A DNA stretch of 64,000 bases, from positions 124,001 through 188,000 of the forward strand of contig NZ_JACXAA010000002.1 in assembly GCF_014699035.1 (NCBI RefSeq). Direction: 5' to 3'. The notes under the pieces are model-generated. The model was not told the origin of the DNA, searched no databases, and saw nothing but the letters and a program-made list of their open reading frames with translations. The translations under genes were made by a program, and so were the position numbers. Below are positions 1 through 8,926 of the stretch, one piece after another (the first letter of the stretch is position 1; each line of letters opens with the position of its first letter). The stretch comes from Spirosoma validum (GTDB lineage: Bacteria; Bacteroidota; Bacteroidia; Cytophagales; Spirosomataceae).

Positions 1-524
1 CTGTAGGGCTGGCTTTGCAAGGTAGCTTATCCAACTTTGCGGGTGGCGTATTGATTCTGATATTCAAGCCATTCCGGGTAGGTGATCTTATTTCGGCCCA
101 AGGGTTTACGGGTAACGTCGAGGCTATTCGAATCTTCGATACAACGCTGGTTACGCTGGATAATAAGACAATTATTCTGCCTAATGGTGCGCTGTCGACA
201 TCGGCTATCATGAACATCAGTACGAAAGGTATTATTCGCGTCGATCAAGTATATGGTGTTGGTAGTCAGAATGATCTGGATAAAACAAAGGCCTCTATTC
301 AGAAAGTAGTCGATGCCTGCCCATACGCACTTAAAGACCGCCAGCATGATGTTCTGATTGCTAAGCTAAACCCAAATTCTCGGGATTACGATGTGCGGGT
401 CTGGACGAAAAGCGAGACTTATTGGGATACGTATTATTATATGCTCGAAAACATTGCCCGGCAGTTTGCCAAAGATGGTATCGAAGCGCCAAAACCGAAA
501 ATGTTTATTACCAACGAAGAATAA
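1..524 (+). CDS. Mechanosensitive ion channel (MscS family), C-terminal part
   Basis: The 5' end lies outside the window; the frame is open from base 3, and the TTG at 15 is an internal codon, not a start. The first residues, G-L-A-L-Q-G-S-L-S-N-F-A-G-G, are the pore-lining TM3 helix typical of MscS channels. They are followed by the beta domain (FRVGDLI, then TLVTLDNKTIILPNG) and the alpha/beta C-terminal domain. The protein would sit in the inner membrane and release solutes on osmotic downshock. It ends in an ordinary hydrophilic tail and is followed by a strong terminator. Family assignment is firm; which MscS subtype is not known because the N-terminus is missing. Confidence 0.93.
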   Translation, partial: VGLALQGSLSNFAGGVLILIFKPFRVGDLISAQGFTGNVEAIRIFDTTLVTLDNKTIILPNGALSTSAIMNISTKGIIRVDQVYGVGSQNDLDKTKASIQKVVDACPYALKDRQHDVLIAKLNPNSRDYDVRVWTKSETYWDTYYYMLENIARQFAKDGIEAPKPKMFITNEE

Positions 525-554
525 AACAACTAATCTGACGTATTCTAAGTTACG

Positions 555-589
555 TACCGCCCCGCTAAATCAGCGGGGCGGTATTTTTA
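555..589 (+). terminator. Rho-independent terminator after the MscS gene
   Basis: A perfect 12-bp GC-rich stem (555-566 pairs with 572-583) with a 5-nt loop is followed directly by a T-rich run. It lies 30 bases after the MscS stop codon and ends that transcript. Confidence 0.9.
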
Positions 590-692
590 TTTACTCATTC
601 TATAAAGTTTGTTTGACAGCTCATTAAACGTTTAGCTGATTGCGCAATCTAATTGTTGATGAGTTTAGGTACTCAACAAATAACGTAGCGTC

Positions 693-1964
693 ATGAATAT
701 TCTGAAAACCATACAATTGCTTGGTCTGATCGCGGTACTCGCTTTAGGACCGTTTTCCGCCCGGCATGCATCAGCTCAACCTGACGCTAGTGTGCCTGTT
801 GAGTCGTTTTACAACGAATTAGCCCCGTATGGACAGTGGACACAGCATCCCAATTACGGCAACGTATGGTTACCTAATGCAGATCCGAATTTTCAGCCTT
901 ACTCTTCAGGAGGACATTGGGTTATGACCGAATATGGAAACACCTGGGTTTCGGATTATGCCTGGGGGTGGGCACCTTTCCACTACGGTCGGTGGATCTA
1001 TGACCCGGCCTATGGCGGTTGGCTCTGGATTCCCGGCACTGACTGGGCACCTGCCTGGGTTTCGTGGCGGTCAGGGGGCGGGTATTATGGCTGGGCACCG
1101 CTGGGTCCCGGCGTGAACATCGACATTAACATTCCTGCCCCATACTGGACTTTCGTTCCTCAGGTCTACTTTACCAGTCCAAGCTGGTATAGTTACTGTG
1201 TGCCTCGTCCGCGTGTGGTGAACATATACCAGAATACTACGATCATCAATAACTATTATCGGGCCAACAATCGGGCGTATGCCTATGGGCCGCCACGTGG
1301 CGATATTGAGCGCTATACTCGCCAGTCGGTTCCCGTTTATCGGATTGATCGAATGGATCGGCCAGGACGTTCAGTAGTTGGCAATGGTTCGGTTGGTTTC
1401 TATCGTCCCGGTCAATCATCGGGTTATGGCCAGGCCTACGGACGTAACGACCGATTTGATAACACTCCCCGACCTAATTATGGCGGTAATGGTACATCGA
1501 GCCGAGGGAATTATGAGGCAAACCGGGGTAATTATAACGGTAATGCGAATCCACCCACCCGTAATTATGAGGGCAACAACGGCAATGCACCAAGCCGGGG
1601 AAACTACGGTGGAAATCCTTCTGCAGATCGGAACGGAGGTTATGAAACTACGCCAACACCTAACGCCGGGAATTACAGCAGACCTCAGTCGGGGGGCTTC
1701 GAGTCCAGCCGGGGAAGCTATTCGCCTGGCAACGCACAACAAGGTAGTAGCCCGCAGTCGCCAAACCGGTCGTATGAACGGGTTGAGCGGCAAGGCCAAT
1801 CCAATAGCCAGCCCATCCCTGGCGGACGTAGCGAAGGAGGCTTTCAGCGGATGCCTGAAAACAACAGGGGAATGCAAAGCCAATCGCGCGGTCAGGAGCA
1901 GCCCCAGCGGGTAGAAAATAGCGCTAGTCCAGGCGGAGGAGGGAGAGGCCGCGGTCCACGATAA
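693..1964 (+). CDS. Secreted DUF6600 family protein with Gly/Asn-rich tail
   Basis: 423 residues. A signal peptide (about residues 1-28, ending ASA) is followed by a Trp/Tyr-rich domain (about 35-160) with repeated WAP, GRW and Y-G-W motifs typical of DUF6600. The second half (about 220-423) is low complexity, rich in Gly, Asn, Arg, Ser and Gln, with many degenerate copies of a GNY(E/G/N)GN unit, so it is probably disordered or surface exposed. The function of DUF6600 is not known. The gene stands alone between two terminators. Family call is confident; the tail suggests a cell-surface or matrix role, which is inference only. Confidence 0.85.
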   Translation: MNILKTIQLLGLIAVLALGPFSARHASAQPDASVPVESFYNELAPYGQWTQHPNYGNVWLPNADPNFQPYSSGGHWVMTEYGNTWVSDYAWGWAPFHYGRWIYDPAYGGWLWIPGTDWAPAWVSWRSGGGYYGWAPLGPGVNIDINIPAPYWTFVPQVYFTSPSWYSYCVPRPRVVNIYQNTTIINNYYRANNRAYAYGPPRGDIERYTRQSVPVYRIDRMDRPGRSVVGNGSVGFYRPGQSSGYGQAYGRNDRFDNTPRPNYGGNGTSSRGNYEANRGNYNGNANPPTRNYEGNNGNAPSRGNYGGNPSADRNGGYETTPTPNAGNYSRPQSGGFESSRGSYSPGNAQQGSSPQSPNRSYERVERQGQSNSQPIPGGRSEGGFQRMPENNRGMQSQSRGQEQPQRVENSASPGGGGRGRGPR

Positions 1965-1986
1965 AGAGGATCTGATTAAGATCTGC

Positions 1987-2036
1987 AAACACAACAACGC
2001 TACGTTTCTATTTGGGAGCGTAGCGTTGTTGTGTTT
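1987..2036 (+). terminator. Long hairpin after the DUF6600 gene
   Basis: A perfect 18-bp inverted repeat (1987-2004 with 2019-2036) with a 14-nt loop begins 22 bases after the stop codon. Both ends run A-rich into T-rich, so it can work as a terminator in either direction. Confidence 0.75.
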
Positions 2037-2228
2037 AGGAAATTGGTCGTTCTATGGGAGTACTGGCTAATACAAACCACTTTATACACCAACTGAATTG
2101 AATCTCAGCTAAATTCTGTATGTTATGAACAAGAGTAGCTGATCGGGAGTAATAGGTATGCAGCACGTTCGTAACTTACAAAATCTTCCTACCTTGCGCG
2201 CAGTCAGCTTAAATCCATTGAATGCATC

Positions 2229-2756
2229 ATGAAACGTCTTCTTATTATCGTCGGTATTATTGCAGCCATTGCGCTCGTTGGCTTTTTCACACTACGTAGC
2301 TGGACGAAATCCAGTAGTCCTGAAGCGATAGCACAGATTGATCAGAATGGATTGAAAATCACGGTCGATTATTGTCAGCCGTATAAAAAAGGTCGTAAGA
2401 TTTTTGGAGGATTAGTGCCCTACGGGCAGGTCTGGCGCACGGGTGCCAACGAAGCAACCGTCATCGACTTTGATCAGAACGTAATTGTATCCGGACAACC
2501 TTTAGATAAGGGCGAATATTCACTCTGGACGATCCCCTCGCAAAATGGGTGGATTGCTATTTTCAATGGTGAAACGGGTCAGTGGGGCACTAATTACGAT
2601 CAGACGAAAGACGTATTACGGGTCCCCATTGTCTCGCAGAAGCACAGTCCGATGGCCGAGCAATTTTACATTAGCTTTCGACCCGCTGCCAACGGTGCCG
2701 AAATGGCTCTGATCTGGGATGAAACAGAAGCGGTTGTCCCGATTCAGAGACGATAG
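2229..2756 (+). CDS. DUF2911 domain protein
   Basis: 175 residues with an N-terminal membrane anchor or uncleaved signal (about residues 4-24). The rest matches the DUF2911 family: V-D-Y-C-Q-P-Y, then G-R-K-I-F-G-G-L-V-P-Y-G, V-W-R-T-G-A-N-E-A-T, and a W-T-I-P strand followed by W-G-T-N-Y-D. The function of this Bacteroidota family is unknown; it is expected on the periplasmic side of the membrane. It is convergent with the esterase gene, whose stop codon begins at the next base. Confidence 0.88.
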   Translation: MKRLLIIVGIIAAIALVGFFTLRSWTKSSSPEAIAQIDQNGLKITVDYCQPYKKGRKIFGGLVPYGQVWRTGANEATVIDFDQNVIVSGQPLDKGEYSLWTIPSQNGWIAIFNGETGQWGTNYDQTKDVLRVPIVSQKHSPMAEQFYISFRPAANGAEMALIWDETEAVVPIQRR

Positions 2757-3704
2757 CTATCGATGAAAACTCGTGGCAATAAACTTCAGAACGTCGGGTA
2801 GACCCGTGCGCCAGTAAGACCACGTATGAGCGCCGTCGCGCACACGGTACTCGTGCGGAATTTTACGGTCAAGCAGGGCAATGTGAAGCATAGCGTTTCC
2901 GACCGTTAGCCCATCATCGTCTCCACAGTCAATGTACCATCGGACTTTAGTCAGGTCACCTTCTGGTGCTGATTTGGCCAGGGTAATCGGGCTATTACGT
3001 TTCCAGGTAATTGTCAATCGCTCTTCGCCTTTGACTGGCCCGCTGAACAAAGGGGCATATACCGTATTGTAGCGTTCGTCAGGGACACTCATGAGTGCTT
3101 CGTCTGTACGGACAGCCGCGCTCAGTGCTGCGCAGACACTAAACAATTCAGGGTGATGCATCGACAACACTAAGGAACCGTAGCCACCCATTGATAACCC
3201 CGAAACAGCTCTGAATTCGCGTTGCGGTCGTGTACGAAACATGGTATCAATGTGAGGGATAAACTCCTGCACAAACATGTCTTCGTAACGTATTTTACTT
3301 TGATAATCGTTGATGTAGAACGTAGTACCGGCATCTGGCATGACGATGATCATAGGCGGTATCTCACCCGACCGAATACCCGCATCGGCAATTCGATCAG
3401 CTTCACCGAATTGTATCCAACTGGTTTCGTTATCGCCAAGGCCATGTAACAGATAAAGCACTGGGTAACGGCGATTTGACGTATAATAATCAGGGGGTAG
3501 GTAAATAGAGTATTTCACCGCTCGATTTAGAAGCGAGCTATTCAACACCATACTTTCCAGCAAACGAGTCTGCGGGGCGGACACAACCGGTACAGGACCG
3601 TTGTTCTGGGGTGATGTTAGTTGAGCCCGCCGACGTGATTGAGCCGTAGTCGTGAAAACCAGAAAACTAAATAACGAGCAAATCAGAAAACTACGTAGCG
3701 ACAT
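2757..3704 (-). CDS. Secreted esterase, esterase D / Fes-like alpha/beta hydrolase
   Basis: 315 residues with a signal peptide (about 1-21). The alpha/beta-hydrolase core is clear: L-L-H-G-L-G-D-N-E at about 86-93, and the nucleophile elbow G-L-S-M-G-G with Ser near 171. An Asp in the D-C-G-D-D-D-G segment and a His in D-G-A-H-T-W near the C-terminus complete the triad. This layout fits putative tributyrin esterases, feruloyl esterases and mycolyltransferase-like enzymes that cleave carboxylic esters outside the cytoplasm. The natural substrate cannot be read from the sequence. The gene is a single unit downstream of the sufB terminator. Confidence 0.87.
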   Translation of the reverse strand: MSLRSFLICSLFSFLVFTTTAQSRRRAQLTSPQNNGPVPVVSAPQTRLLESMVLNSSLLNRAVKYSIYLPPDYYTSNRRYPVLYLLHGLGDNETSWIQFGEADRIADAGIRSGEIPPMIIVMPDAGTTFYINDYQSKIRYEDMFVQEFIPHIDTMFRTRPQREFRAVSGLSMGGYGSLVLSMHHPELFSVCAALSAAVRTDEALMSVPDERYNTVYAPLFSGPVKGEERLTITWKRNSPITLAKSAPEGDLTKVRWYIDCGDDDGLTVGNAMLHIALLDRKIPHEYRVRDGAHTWSYWRTGLPDVLKFIATSFHR

Positions 3705-3755
3705 TCGTGAGTGGGGAGAAATACTAGTTAAATGAATACGAAATTTGCCGTGGCT

Positions 3756-3805
3756 TAGTGTATGAAAAAGCCTCTACGTTCTCGCAGAGGCTTTTTCATA
3801 CACTA
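3756..3805 (-). terminator. Terminator after sufB
   Basis: A perfect 20-bp inverted repeat (3756-3775 with 3786-3805) with a 10-nt loop. Read on the minus strand it begins 15 bases after the sufB stop and the stem ends A5...T5, so sufB transcription should stop before the esterase gene. Confidence 0.85.
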
Positions 3806-3820
3806 AATTTTTAACAGTTA

Positions 3821-5320
3821 TTATCCAACACTGCCTTCCAGGCTGATTGCCAGCAGCTTTTGCGCTTCTACGGCAAATTCCATCGGCAGTTGATTTAGCA
3901 CTTCTTTAGCGTAGCCATTAATGATCAGAGCTACGGCTTGTTCCGTCGGAATACCGCGTTGGTTGCAATAGAACAATTGATCTTCACCAATTTTCGACGT
4001 AGTGGCTTCGTGCTCGACAGTAGCTGTTGGGTTGTTTACTTCCAGATACGGGAACGTATGCGCACCGCACTTATCACCTAACAACAGCGAATCACACTGA
4101 GAATAATTACGAGCGTTTTCAGCCCGTTTCAGCACCTGAACTAAGCCCCTGTATGAGTTCTGACTTTTACCAGCTGAGATACCTTTCGATACAATCCGGC
4201 TCTTCGTGTTTTTACCGATATGGATCATTTTGGTGCCCGTATCGGCCTGCTGCATATTGTTCGTAACAGCTACCGAGTAGAACTCACCAATTGAATTATC
4301 ACCTTTCAGAATGACCGAAGGATACTTCCACGTAATGGCCGAACCCGTTTCGACTTGCGTCCAGGATATTTTGGCATTTGCGCCTTCGCAGATACCACGC
4401 TTGGTTACGAAGTTGTAAATCCCGCCTTTGCCGTCTTTATCGCCCGGATACCAGTTCTGCACCGTCGAATATTTAATTTCGGCGTCAGCGTGAGCAATCA
4501 GTTCGACAACGGCTGCGTGAAGTTGGTTTTCGTCGCGCATGGGTGCCGTACAGCCTTCGAGGTAACTCACGTATGAGCCTTCATCGGCAATGATAAGCGT
4601 TCGTTCGAACTGCCCCGTTCCAGCGGCATTGATACGGAAATACGTCGAGAGTTCCATCGGGCAACGAACACCTTTCGGAATATAACAGAATGAACCGTCG
4701 GTGAATACCGCAGCATTCAGGGCGGCAAAATAATTATCCTTAGCGGGTACAACTGAGCCAAGATATTTCTTGACCAGTTCAGGGTGTTCATGAACGGCTT
4801 CGGTAATGGAGCAGAAAATGATGCCGCGTTCAGCGAGGTCTTTTTTGAACGTAGTGGCTACAGAAACTGAGTCCATAACGGCATCCACAGCTACGCGCGG
4901 CCGATCACTTGGCATCGCATCATCCATAGAACCATCACCATCAACTACACCTACCAGCCGTTTCTGTTCCTGTAGTGAAATGCCGAGTCGTTTAAACGTA
5001 TCGAGCAGTTCAGGGTCAATTTCGTCGAGGGAGTTGACAGTTTTCTTTTGCTTCGGTGCCGAATAATACTTAATGGCCTGATAGTCAATCTTAGGATATT
5101 TGACGTTGGGCCAGTGTGGTTCGGTCATCTCCTGCCACATCCGGAACGCTTTCAGCCGGTTTTCGAGTAACCAGGCGGGTTCGTCTTTCTTCGCAGAAAT
5201 GAAACGGATAATACTCTCATCAAGACCCACCGGGGCCTCGTCAGCCTCAATCACCGTCTCGAATCCGTATTTATATTCGGCGTTGGTTATGCTTTCTAAA
5301 ATGTCAGCGTCCTTGCTCAT
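3821..5320 (-). CDS. sufB: Fe-S cluster assembly protein SufB
   Basis: 499 residues, near-complete match to the SufB family: N-terminal F-E-T-V-I and [13 protein letters not shown], the central [15 protein letters not shown] segment, and Y-L-E-G-C-T-A-P. The C-terminal part has S-Q-N-S-Y-R-G-L and [17 protein letters not shown]. SufB is the scaffold of the SufBCD complex that builds Fe-S clusters in the cytoplasm. Here it has no sufC, sufD or sufS next to it: a terminator follows and the upstream gene is on the other strand. Partner genes are presumably elsewhere in the genome. Confidence 0.97.
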   Translation of the reverse strand: MSKDADILESITNAEYKYGFETVIEADEAPVGLDESIIRFISAKKDEPAWLLENRLKAFRMWQEMTEPHWPNVKYPKIDYQAIKYYSAPKQKKTVNSLDEIDPELLDTFKRLGISLQEQKRLVGVVDGDGSMDDAMPSDRPRVAVDAVMDSVSVATTFKKDLAERGIIFCSITEAVHEHPELVKKYLGSVVPAKDNYFAALNAAVFTDGSFCYIPKGVRCPMELSTYFRINAAGTGQFERTLIIADEGSYVSYLEGCTAPMRDENQLHAAVVELIAHADAEIKYSTVQNWYPGDKDGKGGIYNFVTKRGICEGANAKISWTQVETGSAITWKYPSVILKGDNSIGEFYSVAVTNNMQQADTGTKMIHIGKNTKSRIVSKGISAGKSQNSYRGLVQVLKRAENARNYSQCDSLLLGDKCGAHTFPYLEVNNPTATVEHEATTSKIGEDQLFYCNQRGIPTEQAVALIINGYAKEVLNQLPMEFAVEAQKLLAISLEGSVG

Positions 5321-5464
5321 AGTCTCGGTTAGTCGCTTGGGTATATTATCCCTTGCGGTATACTATTTCAACAACTTGCCGGTTAGGTATGTTCCGGGCA
5401 GGTTGGACAAATATCGGAAACTTTCCGTTATTTCGGGCATTGCACTACGTATAGTCTATCTACT

Positions 5465-5992
5465 ATGGATACGCCCCGGCGACGCATCAATATTGAACTT
5501 CTTCTCGGTATTTCGGCTACCTTCCTGAGTTTAGCCGCACTTGTTGTCTCCATTTTTCAAACCAAGATCGCCCGCGAGCAGCAGGAGGCATCTGTATGGC
5601 CACGAATTGCAACCAGTAGTGGGGTCCTTGAGTTAAATTTTACTTACTCGGTAGCCAATCAGGGTGTAGGACCAGCTATTATAAAATCAGTGGAGACTAT
5701 CTATAAAGGGCATAAGTACCCAACCCTGTCAGTCTTGTTGTTTCAACATACAGGCCATCTAAATGGTGGATTTATGCATGGAACTCTAGAACCAGAAATG
5801 GTTTTAAAAGCTGGCGATGAATATGAATTGTTTAAGCTCATGCGAAATGACGAACCTCTTAGCTCTAAGCTTGAGAAAATAGTCACTGACAGCTCGTTTC
5901 ATTTTCGGATACGATACGCCGATATTTATGGCAATTGCTGGCAACTCGACCAAAATAAAGTAACAGAGCTGGGAAAATGCCCTCAGCATTAA
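5465..5992 (+). CDS. Hypothetical protein with one N-terminal membrane helix
   Basis: 175 residues. A short basic N-terminus (M-D-T-P-R-R-R) precedes one hydrophobic helix at about residues 12-32, then a soluble domain of mixed strands with a V-A-N-Q-G-V-G-P-A motif that resembles other small membrane-anchored proteins of unknown function. The N-terminus suggests the soluble part faces outward. I do not recognise a family. It is divergent from sufB (144 bases between starts) and convergent with the lipoprotein gene at 6051. Confidence 0.7.
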   Translation: MDTPRRRINIELLLGISATFLSLAALVVSIFQTKIAREQQEASVWPRIATSSGVLELNFTYSVANQGVGPAIIKSVETIYKGHKYPTLSVLLFQHTGHLNGGFMHGTLEPEMVLKAGDEYELFKLMRNDEPLSSKLEKIVTDSSFHFRIRYADIYGNCWQLDQNKVTELGKCPQH

Positions 5993-5994
5993 AC

Positions 5995-6026
5995 AAAAAA
6001 TGCCATCACACGGTGGTAATGGCATT
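5995..6026 (-). terminator. Terminator after the 6051-6764 lipoprotein gene
   Basis: An 8-bp stem (5999-6006 with 6019-6026) is followed on the minus strand by a T-run. It lies about 25 bases after the stop of the minus-strand gene and may also stop the convergent plus-strand gene ending at 5992. Confidence 0.65.
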
Positions 6027-6050
6027 CGTTACGTTGAGTGAATCAGAAAG

Positions 6051-6764
6051 TTATTGTGTCGACTTCGTCGTTACTTTAATACTACTGTAATAGAGTGTTG
6101 TTAAGCCTTCAAATCCTGAATCGGTACCGACCAGCAACCAAAGCTCACCGTTATTATTACTACGAGCCGTAAAAGGTTTGTTGGCATTAGAGCGCGTAAT
6201 AAGCTTGTATCCGGTTACGTCGTCGCCTATACCAACATTGCCTAACGTAATAGCATCTTTGCCATCAGTGGCCTGAGCACCTTTGTCAACGTTAAGTGAA
6301 TAATAATTGTCTTTCAGCTCTTTAACGGGCTCAATCGACGTAGCACCGGCTTTCAGATAGACACTACCTCCTGGCGAACCCCCAATGCCAACCGAATTTG
6401 TCGCGTATTGTGAAGCTAATTCAATCTCGAATAACAGGGAATAATCTGTATTAGGCTGTAGACCTGTCACTTTTTTCTTCAAAAACATAAACGCATCATC
6501 GCTGCGATTCATGCTTTCCAGCATCAGCGATTTCCGGCTGCCGTCCAGAGGAGTTGGCAGACTGGTCCAGGCTGCTTTGAAACGCATACTGGTATCCTGT
6601 GCAGTGCCGTAATCAACAATGTTGGCCGACCAACCATTGCTGTCATACTGAAAGTTGGATTGGTAAGGAAGGCCAGGTAGTACAGGAACATTTTCCTGTT
6701 GACAGGCGGAAAAAAGAAATAAACTGCTCGTTAAAATGGTAGCAAAAAACAACGTTGATTTCAT
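6051..6764 (-). CDS. Hypothetical lipoprotein
   Basis: 237 residues. A signal peptide ends in a lipobox L-F-S-A-C (Cys about residue 20), so the protein is probably lipid anchored. The mature part is strand rich, with F-Q-Y-D-S-N-G-W-S and L-Q-P-N-T-D-Y patterns like those of beta-sandwich, carbohydrate-binding-like modules in Bacteroidota, but no family can be named. Followed by its own terminator; the upstream neighbour is a DoxX-like gene 67 bases away on the same strand. Confidence 0.72.
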   Translation of the reverse strand: MKSTLFFATILTSSLFLFSACQQENVPVLPGLPYQSNFQYDSNGWSANIVDYGTAQDTSMRFKAAWTSLPTPLDGSRKSLMLESMNRSDDAFMFLKKKVTGLQPNTDYSLLFEIELASQYATNSVGIGGSPGGSVYLKAGATSIEPVKELKDNYYSLNVDKGAQATDGKDAITLGNVGIGDDVTGYKLITRSNANKPFTARSNNNGELWLLVGTDSGFEGLTTLYYSSIKVTTKSTQ

Positions 6765-6831
6765 TATTAACTCGAATTGGTTTCCTATACGGATTCCATC
6801 AGGTCAATAACCGTTGTAAGGAAAGTGAAAA

Positions 6832-7221
6832 TTAACGATACCGATTTCTTCCTGATGAATCCAGACCGCGTAGCGCCAAGTAAAATGCGATGACGTAAAT
6901 AAGCTGATTTCCAGCGGTGGTCCAGTCTTCTTTCAGGGTTGTGCCAAACAGTAGGGCGCCGATTGTTAGCCCGCCTATAAAGTATCCCCATTTACTGAAC
7001 TGACCGCCTAGCAGAATCAAAATACCGCTGGTTAGTTCAACAAAGGGAAGCGTATAGAGAAACGTTTTGGTCAGAATTTCAGGTAAGATTGTGTTGGCAA
7101 AACCAGCCCCCATCTTCGCGACAAACGCACTTAGTTTGGGAATACGTACAAGACCGTGCATAAGCATATTAATCCCCAGGCCGATACGTATCACAAGCTG
7201 AGCTAACTGGTTCGTATTCAT
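6832..7221 (-). CDS. DoxX-like small membrane protein
   Basis: 129 residues with four predicted membrane helices (about 5-25, 48-68, 75-95, 103-120). The N-terminal R-I-G-L-G-I-N-M-L-M-H-G-L-V-R pattern and the F-V-E-L-T-S-G-I-L-I-L-L-G-G helix are typical of DoxX/DoxD-type proteins. These are inner-membrane proteins of poorly defined redox-related function. May be co-transcribed with the lipoprotein gene that follows at 6764. Confidence 0.8.
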   Translation of the reverse strand: MNTNQLAQLVIRIGLGINMLMHGLVRIPKLSAFVAKMGAGFANTILPEILTKTFLYTLPFVELTSGILILLGGQFSKWGYFIGGLTIGALLFGTTLKEDWTTAGNQLIYVIAFYLALRGLDSSGRNRYR

Positions 7222-7300
7222 ACGTTAATGCATAATGTATACTTAAAGATGCGTAACGATTTTAGGAATTCAACAATTTCTGCCGGTTTTTCTTAAAAGT

Positions 7301-7552
7301 CTATTCATCAGCCGTGTCCGCTTCGCCATTCTCGACGTCTTCTTCAGCCGTTATATCGTCGTTGAGGCCTTCATCATCGGTGTTTTCGTTAACTTCGGCT
7401 TTCTCAGGTTCGGGGCCTGATGCTTTGACTGGATTGATACGTTCATACTGGGAGACACCTGGGCTGGCTTCCTGACCTTGAGCCATAAGTTGTACAACCC
7501 CTTGATTGTCATCGTCAGCCGGGTTGTATGCATTGTTGTCACTAGTGTTCAT
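7301..7552 (-). CDS. Small acidic hypothetical protein (83 aa)
   Basis: 83 residues with a strongly acidic C-terminal half (many Asp and Glu after residue 45) and no Cys, Trp or hydrophobic stretch, so probably disordered and soluble. No family recognised. It follows another acidic small gene (7619-7897) on the same strand 66 bases away. A 9-bp inverted repeat (7590-7598 with 7612-7620) lies in the gap and overlaps the stop codon of the upstream gene. Confidence 0.6.
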   Translation of the reverse strand: MNTSDNNAYNPADDDNQGVVQLMAQGQEASPGVSQYERINPVKASGPEPEKAEVNENTDDEGLNDDITAEEDVENGEADTADE

Positions 7553-7618
7553 AACGTTATCGGATTAACTATTAACTGTTGATAAATTCAGACCTATAGG
7601 CTTTTAAACCTTATAGGT

Positions 7619-7897
7619 CTATACACCACCTGAGCGCGTTACGTGCCCACCTAACGCGTAGTTATCATCCTGATGATGATCGTGTTCGCCAGTAGGATCA
7701 CCCTCTTCATCGACGGGCTCGTCCTCCAATTCGTCTTCTTCTATATATTCATCATCGGAGTCGTCATCTCCATTTTCGGGGAACAGGGCGTCTGTAGCTT
7801 CGCTTTGATTTTTGAAGTCGTCGGCGTCAATGAGGCCCATGGGTGAAGCAATTAGCTCTTTATCAGTAGAGCTTTGGCGAGTTGATGCGGTTGCCAT
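7619..7897 (-). CDS. Small acidic hypothetical protein (92 aa)
   Basis: From the ATG at 7897 the protein has 92 residues; a TTG nine codons upstream (7924) is possible but less likely. The middle is very acidic (runs of D-D-D-S-D-D-E and E-E-D-E-L-E-D-E), followed by a His-rich H-D-H-H patch, and the end is G-H-V-T-R-S-G-G-V. It has no hydrophobic core and is probably disordered. Paired with the acidic 83-residue gene downstream. Function unknown. Confidence 0.58.
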   Translation of the reverse strand: MATASTRQSSTDKELIASPMGLIDADDFKNQSEATDALFPENGDDDSDDEYIEEDELEDEPVDEEGDPTGEHDHHQDDNYALGGHVTRSGGV

Positions 7898-7996
7898 AGT
7901 CGTTGAGTGGTTTGTTATACGCAAGATAACCCGGTAGAATAGCGAAAGGTTAGACTTATTTGACTGCTTTTGTTATAGACTTAGTTCGCCTGGCCC

Positions 7997-8791
7997 ATGA
8001 AATCATTCCTACTACTTATCAGCCTGCTGTTATGGGGTATCGTCCAGGCTCAAAACAGCCGTGAACCTCTGTTTTCCTCATTCGACGGGACAAAAATTCA
8101 TTACGACATTTTGGGTGAAGGGAAACCGGTTGTTTTGCTGCATGGCTTTATCAGCAACAGCGAAAGCTGGAAACGTGCCCCTGTTCGGCAAGCGCTGGCC
8201 GATTCCGGATTTAAAGTTGTTACGCTCGATTTACGGGGTAATGGGCTGTCAGACAGGCCACACGCGGCCGACGCTTACCGCGATAATACCGAACTCAAGG
8301 ACGTAATGGCGTTAATGAAACAGCTTGGTCTGACCAACTACGACGTAGTGGGCTATTCGCGCGGAGCCATTCTAACGGCAAAATTGCTGACGATGGATAA
8401 GCAGGTACGTCGGGCCGTAATGGGGGGTATTAGTGTTGACTTCTCTGACCCCAACTGGTACCGACGCCGGAATTTTCACGAAGCGCTGACCAAACCGGGT
8501 AGCCATCCTGAATTACAAGCTGCGGTCGACAACGCTAAAAAATCGGGTGCCGATACGGTTGTGCTGGCTCGTCTACAGGAATTTCAGCCCGTTACGTCCC
8601 GCGCTGAGTTGGGCAAGATTCGAATTCCGGTGCTTGTTGTCAATGGCGATCAGGATAAAGATAATGGTGATCCACAAACGCTGGTCGATGCCATACCGGG
8701 ATCTCGTTTGGTCGTTGTGCCGGGTAATCATGGTGGGGCGATGCGAACGCCGGAGTTTGCAAAAGCTGTCGTGGAGTTTTTGACGAAGTGA
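7997..8791 (+). CDS. Secreted alpha/beta hydrolase
   Basis: 264 residues with a signal peptide (about 1-19). The alpha/beta-hydrolase fold is clear: V-V-L-L-H-G-F oxyanion region at about 45-51, D-L-R-G-N-G-L-S near 78-85, nucleophile elbow G-Y-S-R-G with Ser near 121, V-N-G-D-Q-D acid region near 215-220, and the His in P-G-N-H-G-G near 247. Likely an exported hydrolase of the 3-oxoadipate-lactonase/haloperoxidase-like superfamily; the substrate is not predictable. Monocistronic. Confidence 0.87.
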   Translation: MKSFLLLISLLLWGIVQAQNSREPLFSSFDGTKIHYDILGEGKPVVLLHGFISNSESWKRAPVRQALADSGFKVVTLDLRGNGLSDRPHAADAYRDNTELKDVMALMKQLGLTNYDVVGYSRGAILTAKLLTMDKQVRRAVMGGISVDFSDPNWYRRRNFHEALTKPGSHPELQAAVDNAKKSGADTVVLARLQEFQPVTSRAELGKIRIPVLVVNGDQDKDNGDPQTLVDAIPGSRLVVVPGNHGGAMRTPEFAKAVVEFLTK

Positions 8792-8796
8792 ATCGG

Positions 8797-8889
8797 CTAG
8801 TGCATCATCCAGCTAAGCATATAGGCTAGTACGGGCAACACGATCCAGCGGAAACGGAGGTTATTGTACCATTCATCTGAAGTAGCCAT
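8797..8889 (-). CDS. Possible 30-residue membrane peptide
   Basis: An ATG-to-TAG frame of 30 codons, beginning M-A-T-S-D-E-W-Y and ending in a hydrophobic stretch (about residues 14-29, W-I-V-L-P-V-L-A-Y-M-L-S-W). It lies 37 bases downstream of the DCC gene on the same strand, so it could be the third member of that unit. Such short frames arise by chance; the shape (charged N-terminus, one amphipathic/hydrophobic helix) is the only support. Confidence 0.35.
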   Translation of the reverse strand: MATSDEWYNNLRFRWIVLPVLAYMLSWMMH

Positions 8890-8926
8890 AATTGATCCAG
8901 TTAAAATGAGGTCCCCCCTTTAAAGC

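Noticed and set aside
1378..1914. A second long open frame inside the DUF6600 gene
   Set aside because: It is a shadow of a Gly/Asn-rich repetitive tail, without a recognisable domain.
7590..7620. 9-bp hairpin between the two acidic genes as a terminator
   Set aside because: No T-run follows and the stop codon lies in the stem; left as a note only.
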